A DNA stretch of 24,643 nt from IMG/VR virus record IMGVR_UViG_3300025163_000014, positions 1 through 24,643 of that record, one strand, 5' to 3'. The stretch's first letter is position 1. Every line of letters starts with the position of its first letter. Positions 15,591-23,018 of this stretch are shown here, one piece after another. Under the pieces are notes generated by a model that had not been told where the DNA came from, made no database searches, and saw only the letters and a list, made by a program, of their open reading frames with translations. Source of the stretch: a virus. Both the position numbers and the translations under genes were made by a program.

Positions 15591-16301
15591 TTAATCGCAG
15601 ATACCTCCATCAGTATAATCCAACCCATTACTTTGATAATATACTGGTGTTGCATCTGTCTCACCTATAAAATCCTGAAGGTCTCGCATGGCATTCCAGA
15701 ATTCCACGTTATGATAATTGGCCATTCTTTCCGTGCCATCTACCATTTCAAAACTTAATTGCCTGCCTATATAATGCTTGATCAATCTTATCTGGAGATG
15801 AGAAGGGATACCATCAGGGGTATCATCATCAGAAATCATCGGTATTGGTTTGCGGTAAAAAAAGACTGTTATATTCTTTTCACTCTGTGGGATGCCCTGG
15901 TAATACAGATTTGTGCCTTTAACACATGCAATATAAATATCCCCAGTTTCAGAGAGATCCTGATTATTAATTCTATTTAGAAACAGTCCAAAGGAATAAT
16001 ACCCTCCACCTTTTGGTGGCGGAATTTTATCCTTATTCTCATCAATTACAAGAAAAACATTTCTTTGATACGTATCAGGAAGAGGTATATATGCAGAAGA
16101 TATATTAGTTTCAATTATTTGGAATGAAAATAAATCAGGTAAGGGAGACGATATTTGACCGTTAGGCAAACGCAATCCCCCTGTAATCTCTGTTATCGCA
16201 TTGTTTATTCGGAACGCAAGCTGTATATCAGAATCATTTTGGATATAATGGTTCTTTGAAATATCAAGGATTGCTGTTCGTAATTCCAAGAATGTTGGCA
16301 T
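15591..16301 (-). CDS. Head-to-tail adaptor protein (P22 gp4-like position)
   Basis: A 236-residue protein, ATG at 16301 with GAGGTG about 10 nt upstream. The N-terminus is helical (FLELRTAILDISKN, FRINNAITEI). A beta-rich middle region includes YIPLPDTYQR and ITVFFYRKPIPM. The C-terminal helical part has LQIRLIKHYIGRQLSFEMVDG followed by FWNAMRDLQDFIG. This arrangement is typical of adaptor proteins that dock under a portal ring and complete the head in short-tailed phages. The position between capsid genes and neck genes agrees. The assignment is by pattern rather than by a definitive motif. Confidence 0.7.
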   Translation of the reverse strand: MPTFLELRTAILDISKNHYIQNDSDIQLAFRINNAITEITGGLRLPNGQISSPLPDLFSFQIIETNISSAYIPLPDTYQRNVFLVIDENKDKIPPPKGGGYYSFGLFLNRINNQDLSETGDIYIACVKGTNLYYQGIPQSEKNITVFFYRKPIPMISDDDTPDGIPSHLQIRLIKHYIGRQLSFEMVDGTERMANYHNVEFWNAMRDLQDFIGETDATPVYYQSNGLDYTDGGICD

Positions 16302-16324
16302 TAGGTATGCACCTCTATATATTT

Positions 16325-16344
16325 GTGCGCCCGTTAAGGCGCAC
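16325..16344 (-). terminator. Strong stem-loop between the 123-residue gene and the adaptor gene
   Basis: A perfect 7-bp GC-rich stem (GTGCGCC with GGCGCAC) and a 6-nt loop lie in the 79-nt gap. On the minus strand the stem is followed by AAATATATAG rather than a run of T. It may therefore be an RNA-stability or processing element, or a weak terminator at the end of the capsid block. Confidence 0.6.
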
Positions 16345-16380
16345 GGTTAAATTAAAAGAGGTTTATTTATGCTACCGATT

Positions 16381-16752
16381 TTATACAGATGGCTGCGTAA
16401 CGGCGGCAGATTCATCATACTGTATATGAATTCCGACCATAGTGTTCGCAGATGCAAGTGCGGAAACAACAATTTTTATCGCTTTGTTATTTTCAACGAT
16501 GCTATCCGGGTCAAACACCAAATCTTTATTTGTGGCATCCGGCGTACCGACATAAAGCTTCCCGGCACTTGTATCACCGGTAGTAATTAAGTTGACTGAC
16601 GTGCTGCCTCTTTGAATATCAACAGTATCATCATTGGCCACAGCTTTATTAAATACAGCTTTAACCGATTTTACTATCCCACGGCATGGGGCTGGTACAT
16701 AATGAGTTACTGAACCCGTCCCTCCGTTTATGCTTACTTGTATATCTTTCAT
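16381..16752 (-). CDS. Small beta-rich capsid-proximal protein
   Basis: I place the start at ATG 16752 (123 residues), because AAGGAG lies about 10 nt upstream; a TTG at 16782 would overlap the preceding gene and lacks a good ribosome site. The sequence is rich in Thr, Val, Gly and Ser. It has alternating strands (IQVSINGGTGSVTHYVPAP, GIVKSVKAVF, IKIVVSALASANTMVGIHI), which suit a small beta-sandwich. It sits two genes after the major capsid gene, so a capsid decoration or head-fibre role is likely. The family is not recognised. Confidence 0.7.
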   Translation of the reverse strand: MKDIQVSINGGTGSVTHYVPAPCRGIVKSVKAVFNKAVANDDTVDIQRGSTSVNLITTGDTSAGKLYVGTPDATNKDLVFDPDSIVENNKAIKIVVSALASANTMVGIHIQYDESAAVTQPSV

Positions 16753-16775
16753 AATAAAACGCTCCTTATTGTGAT

Positions 16776-17231
16776 TTACCAAGCCAAAAAGTAATAAAGT
16801 GAAACAATCATAGACCCAGCAGTAATTAACCCAAAGTCGGAACCGCCTGTAACGGTAACTCTTGGAGTTTGAGATGTAATTGCAAGGGCATTATCCGTGT
16901 TTCCTAATGCCCCTACCGTAGTAGCTGTAAGGCAAGAAACCGATGTAATCCCTGAATATTTATTTAAGTCTCCTGTAATCCCTACCTGCATAATGGCAGT
17001 AGTATCGCCTGTAAACCCAGTTAAGATAACCGCTTTCCAACCAATAACAATAGCATTGGCTGGTAGATCCGTATCAATGTCTATATAACCGGTTGCATCA
17101 CCATTATCGGTAAAATCAGCGATTGCAAGTATTTGACTTTCCAATTTGTTTAAGAATACGTTCCTGCATTCCCGGTAAGTATGGGCATTGTTGACATTTA
17201 CAGTATCATTATACCCGATTATTTTCCCCAT
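16776..17231 (-). CDS. Small beta-rich protein, probable capsid decoration
   Basis: A 151-residue protein directly after the major capsid gene; ATG at 17231 with AGGAG about 8 nt upstream. After a helical N-terminus (RECRNVFLNKLESQILAI) it is beta-rich with Thr, Gly and Val (ANAIVIGWKAVILTGF, AIMQVGITGDL). It ends in a hydrophobic MIVSLYYFLAW, typical of a final strand. Genes placed here in many phages encode capsid decoration or stabilisation proteins. That assignment is from position and composition. Confidence 0.7.
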   Translation of the reverse strand: MGKIIGYNDTVNVNNAHTYRECRNVFLNKLESQILAIADFTDNGDATGYIDIDTDLPANAIVIGWKAVILTGFTGDTTAIMQVGITGDLNKYSGITSVSCLTATTVGALGNTDNALAITSQTPRVTVTGGSDFGLITAGSMIVSLYYFLAW

Positions 17232-17257
17232 GTGACTATTCTCCTGTAATATTGTTT

Positions 17258-17294
17258 AATGGGGGGCAGGTCGGGACGCCTCTATCCCCCCATT
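17258..17294 (-). terminator. 9-bp stem-loop just after the major capsid gene
   Basis: AATGGGGGG at 17258-17266 pairs perfectly with CCCCCCATT at 17286-17294, with a 19-nt loop. It begins 8 nt after the capsid stop codon and ends before the ribosome site of the next gene. No T-run follows on the minus strand. Partial termination or 3'-end protection of capsid mRNA would explain it. Confidence 0.6.
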
Positions 17295-17301
17295 TCATTG
17301 A

Positions 17302-18279
17302 TTAAGTCGGCTCTGTTAGGTTCTCATGCCTCACGTGCATTTGCCTATTGCTGCAATACAAGTTCCCACGCCATCTGCTATTGGCTGTAATGGTATCAGG
17401 TTGCCCGCCTTCCCTCTTCGCTACCCATTCCGGGGTGGTAAAGTTATAATCCTTATGGGACCTTAAACTCAGGAAGTTAAGGTTAAGGGCATCCAATACA
17501 CCAGAAGAATAATACGGATCAGCTACGATGGGAGCGCCTTTGTGCATAATATTATCCCAACCGGCTTCAACCATGTTCCCTTCTTTGTATCTCTGTTGAG
17601 GATGAAGTGACCTCTCATACCCATCAGCAAGAACCTCCGTGGTACAACAAAAATTCGGTCTTGTCCCAACATATCCACCAAAGCCAGGCTTTCTGAAAAT
17701 CTTCTGCATAACCTCAAAAGATATGGCTTCACTGTCTGTAATAACATTGGCTTTCCACTGCGCCATGTCATCCTCGGCGATAGAACCATATTCCACTGAC
17801 GTACTTGTATTAAACAAATCTCCCAACCCGTTAATACTATCGCTATCTCCGGCGGCAGCAATCACCTGGGAAGCAAGATCAACCCGAAGAGCCTTTTTAA
17901 TATTGCTCATGTACAGTTTTGTCAGTCGGATGATAGCCTCATCCCCGGTATTCTGGGTAAGATCATCCAGGTTAAGGGTGTTGCTTCCGTATGCTCCAGC
18001 CCATCTAAACCTTGCAGCATCGACAATACTTTTCTTCGATTGGTTTATTACTGTATCCTTACCATAGCTGCCATGATTTGAGATGTCGTATTCCAGTGGT
18101 ACTTTCACCATCAATCCACCGTCAACAATCTCGTCTGGTTGTATTTCCCAATTACCTAAACGTATAGCCTTACCCATCAACTTCCAGAGCAAGGCAGAAG
18201 CTTTATTAAGAATATCTTCCGGCTCAGTCTGGAGCCAGTAGTATTCAGTTGTCGCATTTAATTGATTGATTAATCCCAT
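17302..18279 (-). CDS. Major capsid protein
   Basis: A 325-residue protein, ATG at 18279 with AGGAG 10 nt upstream. Position (after scaffold, before small beta-rich genes) and size suit the major coat protein, probably of the HK97 fold. Recognisable blocks include VDAARFRWAGAYG near residue 86, NGLGDLFN near 149, YGSIAEDDMAQWKAN near 163, GAPIVADPYYSSGVLDALN near 252, and a C-terminal GNLYCSNRQMHVRHENL. These are the type of blocks found in capsid proteins of uncultured and environmental tailed phages. No separate protease gene or cleavage site is visible, so maturation probably proceeds without cleavage of a capsid delta domain (inference). Confidence 0.85.
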   Translation of the reverse strand: MGLINQLNATTEYYWLQTEPEDILNKASALLWKLMGKAIRLGNWEIQPDEIVDGGLMVKVPLEYDISNHGSYGKDTVINQSKKSIVDAARFRWAGAYGSNTLNLDDLTQNTGDEAIIRLTKLYMSNIKKALRVDLASQVIAAAGDSDSINGLGDLFNTSTSVEYGSIAEDDMAQWKANVITDSEAISFEVMQKIFRKPGFGGYVGTRPNFCCTTEVLADGYERSLHPQQRYKEGNMVEAGWDNIMHKGAPIVADPYYSSGVLDALNLNFLSLRSHKDYNFTTPEWVAKREGGQPDTITANSRWRGNLYCSNRQMHVRHENLTEPT

Positions 18280-18289
18280 TTTTTATATT

Positions 18290-18312
18290 CTCCTGTCCGA
18301 CCCGGCACAGGA
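18290..18312 (-). promoter_or_regulatory. Hairpin that overlaps the ribosome site of the capsid gene
   Basis: TCCTGT at 18291-18296 and ACAGGA at 18307-18312 form a 6-bp stem with a 10-nt GC-rich loop. On the mRNA the downstream arm contains most of the AGGAG that serves the capsid start at 18279. Folding would mask the site, while ribosomes finishing the scaffold gene (stop at 18321) would open it. This suggests coupling of capsid to scaffold translation. Confidence 0.5.
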
Positions 18313-18320
18313 ACTTAATA

Positions 18321-19160
18321 TTAAGAAGCATTCTTGGCCTTTTGAAGAGCCTCCATCATACCTCTATCCAAGTCTGCGCCTGTCGCTTTTGGTTGTTTTG
18401 TTTTTTGTTGCCCTGGGCCTTGGCCTTTTGTAACGACCTTGCCTGTATTTTCTTCACCTTGTTTTAAGTTTAACAGACGTTGCATCTCCGCTGCCTGCTC
18501 TTCAAGTGTTGCTTTTTCATTTGCAGCATCTTGAGCTTTGATTTCCCAATAAGCACTTAAAGGATCAGCCATCCCTGTGGGGTCTGTGGCGATACGTTCC
18601 TGTATTCTCATTTGCATTTCAGGCTCGTTAAAATCAGGATGCTCACGATAAAACTCCTTCTGTGTTGCTTGAATGTCCCGCTCATCCAATATTTTTTTAA
18701 ATTCAGATTGAGCCGCATTAAGCGCATCCTGTTTGGCCTTTTCTGCCGCAAGCCTGTTCGACTTGACAATAAGTTTCCCCAATTCCTGTTGATAATCAGG
18801 TTCGTCAGGATCCAGTTCGTCCATCTGTTTTTGGATGGCCTGCATTTCCTGAGCGTAATCTGGCCCTTTTGGGTTTTCCTTGTTTTCTGGTTTAGGCTGA
18901 TTACCCATCCCTTCGATCTGCTTCTGGAAGAATTCAGTTTGCTTTCTCAGCAATCCTAATTCGTTCCCTTGGCTATCCAGGAGCTTTTGGAGGTTTGCCA
19001 ATCCCTCTTCCGCAGCCTCCCTGGTCTTCCATGTCCCTAAATAGGGGTCTTCGGAGGCTTGCCCGCTTGCATTTGCATTGGCGTTATCCTGCTGATCAAG
19101 CTTGGCGCTATCATCTGTTTTAACCGGCTCATTAACATTCTGCAAATTCTGAGTACCCAT
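18321..19160 (-). CDS. Scaffolding protein
   Basis: A 279-residue, highly charged, Gln/Glu/Lys/Ala-rich protein with AAGGAG 7 nt before ATG 19160. It has a disordered N-terminus, the motif YLGTWKTREAAEEGLANLQ near residue 40, a predicted coiled coil at about 60-160, EFYREHPDF at 169-177, a second coiled coil to about 230, and a basic, Lys/Gln-rich C-terminal tail (KTKQPKAT). The composition and the place directly before the capsid gene are characteristic of internal scaffolding proteins, whose basic C-terminus binds the coat. It is rich in Met and Gln and lacks cysteine, as many scaffolds are. Confidence 0.85.
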   Translation of the reverse strand: MGTQNLQNVNEPVKTDDSAKLDQQDNANANASGQASEDPYLGTWKTREAAEEGLANLQKLLDSQGNELGLLRKQTEFFQKQIEGMGNQPKPENKENPKGPDYAQEMQAIQKQMDELDPDEPDYQQELGKLIVKSNRLAAEKAKQDALNAAQSEFKKILDERDIQATQKEFYREHPDFNEPEMQMRIQERIATDPTGMADPLSAYWEIKAQDAANEKATLEEQAAEMQRLLNLKQGEENTGKVVTKGQGPGQQKTKQPKATGADLDRGMMEALQKAKNAS

Positions 19161-19256
19161 CTTACTTCTCCTTCCCGGGCCGCTTGTCTTACAGGGGTTG
19201 TCCTGTTGTCAGGCCCCACAATACGGTTATCCCAAGGGTTTAAAAAATTAATAAAA

Positions 19257-19283
19257 AATCCTGGCTATAGAACTACCGGGATT
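19257..19283 (-). terminator. Candidate rho-independent terminator after the zinc-ribbon gene
   Basis: AATCC and GGATT form an imperfect stem with two further GC pairs inside. On the minus strand it is followed by TTTTTTATTAATTTTTT. It starts 3 nt after the stop of the 94-residue gene and precedes the roughly 90-nt leader of the scaffold gene. It could attenuate read-through from the packaging genes into the capsid genes. Confidence 0.5.
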
Positions 19284-19286
19284 ACT

Positions 19287-19571
19287 TCAACCCGCCGCAA
19301 TGATGTTTTTCTCTTTAAGATATTTTTTATACTCCCCACGAGTCTGTAAAGGCTTTTCTCCATCCGGCTGAAGGACTTCTAACGCAGATGGAAGCCATGG
19401 CACATCAACAATACTGTCACACTGTATTGTTCCGTGTCCGTGTACAATAATCTTATGAGCATCATTGCCGCATTCGGGACATTTGACAGTCCCGGGGCAG
19501 TCGTTAATATTATAAAACTGTTCCTGAATATTACCACAAACTGGACATTCAAAATCATATAACGGAGCCAT
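19287..19571 (-). CDS. FmdB-like zinc-ribbon protein
   Basis: A 94-residue protein starting MAPLYDFECPVCG. Two CxxC pairs (C9/C12 and C31/C34), with the second as VKCPECGND, form a zinc ribbon of the FmdB or CxxC-CxxC regulatory type. The remaining 60 residues are not cysteine-rich and end in a Lys-rich helix (RGEYKKYLKEKN). Small zinc-ribbon proteins of this type often lie between portal and scaffold genes in podovirus-like genomes; their function there is unknown. The ribosome site before ATG 19571 is weak (GGGGAT about 14 nt upstream). Confidence 0.75.
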   Translation of the reverse strand: MAPLYDFECPVCGNIQEQFYNINDCPGTVKCPECGNDAHKIIVHGHGTIQCDSIVDVPWLPSALEVLQPDGEKPLQTRGEYKKYLKEKNIIAAG

Positions 19572-19591
19572 TATATATATTCTATCCCCTT

Positions 19592-21586
19592 TTAAAACTC
19601 ACCTTGTACTTCCGCCGGTGGCATTTGTCCTTGCCCTGACTTCGCTCCAGCAGGTTTAACAGGCCGTATTTGTTGGTTTCCTTGGTTAGTATCCCCTGGC
19701 CCACCTTGTGGTTGCATAAGAAATTGCTTAAGTGTCATCGCCTCTTCTTCAGGCAATCCCGCCTCAATTAAAATCTGTAACGCCTGGTCAATCTCATTTT
19801 CCCCCATCCGTTCCATAATTTTTTTCCAATCGGGGAAATTGATTGTTTCTAACAATGCTCTTCTGTCTATAGCACGTTCTTTGTACAGGGCTTGCGCCAT
19901 TTCCTGATTTTGTAGGCTTGTCCTCGGGGTTGTTGATCCTGCTTCCACAACGTAAGAAAATTTTCTGCCGGCATAACGAGCTCCAATAAACTCAACAGGA
20001 TCGCCGGATACTTCGACTAATTCCGGTTTAATCCCAAAATTTTGCCATAACCCAATCGCCCATCGGCTCCTTTGTTCGACTAAAGAATCAATCGCTGAAG
20101 TCTTGGCCTGCATTAACATCTGATTACGCTCTTGTAATGCAACAATCGCAGATGCCGCAATAACTCCTTTAGGGGCTTGCCCCCTGTCAGCATCTTCAAT
20201 TTGATACACCCTGTCATAAAGCTTGATAATAAGATCCAATACATTAAAAAACGTTGCAGGCAGATTGGGGATTTGCATAAATTCAATCCGAGCATTAGGT
20301 GTTGTAGGCATCAGGATAAGACGCCCAGCTTTTGATATTGTACTCTCTATCATCTCTCTTGAAATTCCGCAATGTTTCTGGACAATCAGCGGAGGAGACA
20401 TAACATTAATCACATAAGCAACCAGCTTGGATACAATACGATTGATCTTTACGACCAGATCACCTACCTGCTCAGCAGCCGCAAAACCCCATATTGTAAC
20501 AAGATCACGATAACTATTAGCCGCGTAAACAGGGAAACGACCCCATGGATGAGTTTGTGACGCCAGGGATATTTCTAAGGCAGGATTAATATTCGGGTTC
20601 GGGGAATCATCAAGAACCATATACCCGCTTCTATCTTTTGATTTCTGCCCTGGTTTTCTTGCTGTAATCGTTATTTTTCTTACCCCATCAGGATAAACTG
20701 ATTCTTCCCGGGTACTTTGTTCGATTATAGGATTTCCCCCCTCATCTGCCAAAGGGAAGCCATTATCATCAAATATAGGGGCACTTTCCTTTATTATCTT
20801 TGTTCGATTATCTCTAACCCAAACTTCTATTATCAAGCATCTCTCAACTTTTTTATCAGATGATACCATGCCTGAATCCTTTACCCTGGCCATAGAGTCT
20901 TTATAATTACCAATCCTATTTTTTGTCGCTTCGTAATTATCGGCTTTGTATTTTTCTCTTTCTGTCCCTAAAAGTTCATATGCCTCATCGGGAGCAACAC
21001 CGGTAACGCCAAACTCTTTTTCAATCTTATCTACAAAATCAAGATAAGCAAAACAAACATAAGGGGGCTCAGTTCCAAGATCATCATAATACCCTGGCGC
21101 AGGGAAGAAAGCAAAAGGGTCTGTAAGCATAATATTCGGTTGTTTTTGTTCTTTATCCCAATACGGTTTCTCTGTTGTAATGCCATAAATTTCCATTGTT
21201 CTGGCTGACAAACGGGTTTTGCCTTGTTGATTGGTATCTTTCCACCACTTTTTAAGTTTTGTGGTAAAGATTTCTTCTGCCCCATCCTCAATACCGTCCA
21301 GGTCCACAACCTCGCCGGTAGGATTTCGAGCTGTGATATTAGATACAGTCCTTTCAATGTTGGCAAAATAAAGATTAACAGGGGTCTGTGCTTTATTTAT
21401 AACTGGCGTCCCAGCCATTTGCCTGCCACGGTAAAGGGCATAATTTGTCAGAAAATCCGCAGGCTTATTCAACCTCTCTTTTTCGATTCGTGCAATCTCG
21501 AAAAGACTAAAAGCGAACTCCGCTACATCTTTATCCCCTTTTGGAGGAATATTTGTTAAATTCCATTTGTCATTAAATTTAGGCAT
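19592..21586 (-). CDS. Portal protein (P22-like)
   Basis: I place the start at ATG 21586 (664 residues), which has GGGG 4-6 nt upstream and overlaps the preceding stop as ATGCCTAA; an ATG at 21604 has no ribosome site. The protein opens with a helical segment including FLTNYALYRGRQMAGTPV and the portal-like NIERTVSNITARNPTG. A beta-rich part follows (LTDPFAFFPAPGYYDDLG). A conserved helical core includes AAEQVGDLVVKINRIVSKLVAYV and RGQAPKGVIAASAIVALQERNQ, a stem or channel-helix pattern. The C-terminus is Gln/Gly/Pro-rich. Size and layout match large portals of P22-like phages. It forms the dodecameric ring that the terminase docks on and the adaptor completes. Confidence 0.85.
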   Translation of the reverse strand: MPKFNDKWNLTNIPPKGDKDVAEFAFSLFEIARIEKERLNKPADFLTNYALYRGRQMAGTPVINKAQTPVNLYFANIERTVSNITARNPTGEVVDLDGIEDGAEEIFTTKLKKWWKDTNQQGKTRLSARTMEIYGITTEKPYWDKEQKQPNIMLTDPFAFFPAPGYYDDLGTEPPYVCFAYLDFVDKIEKEFGVTGVAPDEAYELLGTEREKYKADNYEATKNRIGNYKDSMARVKDSGMVSSDKKVERCLIIEVWVRDNRTKIIKESAPIFDDNGFPLADEGGNPIIEQSTREESVYPDGVRKITITARKPGQKSKDRSGYMVLDDSPNPNINPALEISLASQTHPWGRFPVYAANSYRDLVTIWGFAAAEQVGDLVVKINRIVSKLVAYVINVMSPPLIVQKHCGISREMIESTISKAGRLILMPTTPNARIEFMQIPNLPATFFNVLDLIIKLYDRVYQIEDADRGQAPKGVIAASAIVALQERNQMLMQAKTSAIDSLVEQRSRWAIGLWQNFGIKPELVEVSGDPVEFIGARYAGRKFSYVVEAGSTTPRTSLQNQEMAQALYKERAIDRRALLETINFPDWKKIMERMGENEIDQALQILIEAGLPEEEAMTLKQFLMQPQGGPGDTNQGNQQIRPVKPAGAKSGQGQMPPAEVQGEF

Positions 21587-21986
21587 TCTTCCCCTTTCGA
21601 ACATGAGTTTTCATATGCCGGGAAAGAGATGATTGGTGATTATATTCTTTCCCGCATTTTGGACAACGAAACAACAGTTTCTCAGGCATTTCACTATCTG
21701 TCTCTTTTTCTACAGGAGAGTCTTCTTTTTTAATCTCTTGTTTTATGCCCCGTACCACTTGCAACCGACCAGCAGGGGCTAAAGGGGCCTCACAACATGG
21801 GCATTGCATATCGCTTGCCATAATTTCGCTCCCGCCATTTCTGTAATCTCCAAACTTCCCCCATCCCCATGATTTCCATGGTTCTAAAAGTTCAACCATA
21901 GCGCCATTTGCCCGGATATCAGGATCATAAGCATCTGTAGTTTTATGGCAAATCTTTTTACAGTTTGGGCATTGGACTTCAGGCAT
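21579..21986 (-). CDS. Zinc-binding protein with a canonical C2H2 finger
   Basis: A 135-residue protein, ATG at 21986 after a G-run ribosome site (GGGGGGAG). It has CPNC at 6-9 and CPCC at 62-65, which could together form a split zinc ribbon. The linker at 85-100 is acidic. A C-terminal finger spans F106 to H128: C108-x2-C111-x12-H124-x3-H128, with Y115 and L121 at the hydrophobic positions. It is an exact fit to the TFIIIA-type C2H2 consensus. The last residues are basic (VRKGKNA). The gene overlaps its neighbours on both sides. A DNA- or RNA-contacting role near portal and terminase is possible but inferred. Confidence 0.8.
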   Translation of the reverse strand: MPEVQCPNCKKICHKTTDAYDPDIRANGAMVELLEPWKSWGWGKFGDYRNGGSEIMASDMQCPCCEAPLAPAGRLQVVRGIKQEIKKEDSPVEKETDSEMPEKLLFRCPKCGKEYNHQSSLSRHMKTHVRKGKNA

Positions 21987-22260
21987 TCTCCCCCCCCAAC
22001 TTCTTCAAAAACTGTTCTGTTCTTTTCAATATGTTTTTTTCTTCCTCACTTGGTTCTTCGTTCCCAGGAAATCCACCAGCTTCGTCAAGGCCATCAGTTA
22101 CTGTAAATACTTCGCCTTTTGGGTTTTTTATGAAGCCTTGTCCCATCTCTGATGTTGCTTTACCTCGGTACATCACCCACGCACCGACAATCATGGAGAT
22201 AAGTCCCAAAAAAAAACCTGCTGAAATTAAAACCAAACATTGTAACCATCCATATGCCAT
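21979..22260 (-). CDS. Small single-span membrane protein
   Basis: A 93-residue protein whose ATG shares a base with the previous stop (TAATG). Residues 4-30 (WLQCLVLISAGFFLGLISMI then VGAWVMYRG) form a membrane helix with small and aromatic residues. The rest is a cytosolic, acidic tail ending in a charged helix (EEKNILKRTEQFLKKLG). It is not holin-like in length or in having two or three helices, although a holin or inhibitor role cannot be excluded. Its position between terminase-linked and portal genes is unusual for a lysis gene. Confidence 0.7.
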   Translation of the reverse strand: MAYGWLQCLVLISAGFFLGLISMIVGAWVMYRGKATSEMGQGFIKNPKGEVFTVTDGLDEAGGFPGNEEPSEEEKNILKRTEQFLKKLGGENA

Positions 22261-23018
22261 TATATAGTTTCCTCGACTTTAAAAACATTGCTCTTTACAT
22301 TATCCATCCACATACACCTGCTTAGCATCGTATGGATAAGACCACCAGCAGCCAGTACAGCAGGGTCATCACGATGGAAATTCCTGAGTCTTTCTTTCAG
22401 TATATCACACTTGCCAAAATAAAACCTGATTTTCCCTGGAACCAAACATGTACGTATTGATCTAACATAATTATCAAAAATTGAAGGAGAATAAAAATCA
22501 TCAGGGGGAGTGATTAAAATTGCATTATGATCACCTTTACCTCTGATTAAACGTTCATTGTAAAGGGCAAGTGTTGTCATAAATCGTTCAGGATCCCCTA
22601 ACCATACAGTTAAAAGATTTGGCTGTATCCCAAAACCATACCTCTCTCTCATTTTAACGCATTCGTCTAACAATAATGGTACATGAGGACTCTGCACCTC
22701 ATCTAACAACAGAAACTTGGCGTCTTGTGTATCACAATGGTCATCTTTGCCTAATTCCTTCGGCTTGACTACCCCAACAATAGCGGCGTATCCTGGCATA
22801 CCAATATCATTCTCTTTGACTTCGGACGGCCATCCAATACAAGCATAAAGGTCATGATAAAGATAACCTCGATAAAAATCGTCATCTCTTATATCCTCGT
22901 ACCAAAAAGGTCTTTCAACTAATGGCTGTTTAGTTATATGAGCATGATCTTTCCTTGCCTGCCATAATTCCGGCGCATAAGGATGAGATATAAATTTAAT
23001 TACACATGGTTCAGGCAT
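22260..23018 (-). CDS. Conserved-looking protein after terminase, function unknown
   Basis: I place the start at ATG 23018 (252 residues, MPEPCVIKF), as it has GAGG 9 nt upstream and overlaps the large-terminase stop as ATGCCTGA; an ATG at 23048 lies within the terminase gene and has no site. The protein is mixed alpha/beta and includes RPFWYEDIRDDDFYRGYLYHD, GYAAIVGVVKP, FLLLDEVQSPHVPLLLDE, LTVWLGDPERFM, ILITPPDDFYSPSIF and FYFGKCDILKERL. I see no nucleotide-binding loop or nuclease motif that I trust. The tight coupling to terminase suggests a packaging or head-assembly helper. Function is unknown. Confidence 0.7.
   Translation of the reverse strand: MPEPCVIKFISHPYAPELWQARKDHAHITKQPLVERPFWYEDIRDDDFYRGYLYHDLYACIGWPSEVKENDIGMPGYAAIVGVVKPKELGKDDHCDTQDAKFLLLDEVQSPHVPLLLDECVKMRERYGFGIQPNLLTVWLGDPERFMTTLALYNERLIRGKGDHNAILITPPDDFYSPSIFDNYVRSIRTCLVPGKIRFYFGKCDILKERLRNFHRDDPAVLAAGGLIHTMLSRCMWMDNVKSNVFKVEETI

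Noticed and set aside
17523-18067. Frames of 112 and 142 codons inside the capsid gene
   Set aside because: They overlap a strongly supported major capsid gene and have no recognisable motif or ribosome site.
18612-18959. Plus-strand frame of 115 codons, Phe/Leu-rich, looking membrane-like
   Set aside because: It is the antisense of the coiled-coil scaffold gene; complementing Glu/Lys codons yields Phe/Leu-rich false peptides.
21987-21996. G-run before the zinc-finger gene considered as a G-quadruplex
   Set aside because: It is one uninterrupted run serving as a ribosome site; four separate G tracts are not present.
21979-22260. Small membrane protein considered as a holin
   Set aside because: Only one membrane helix and a long acidic tail are seen, and no endolysin gene is nearby, so a lysis role is not supported.
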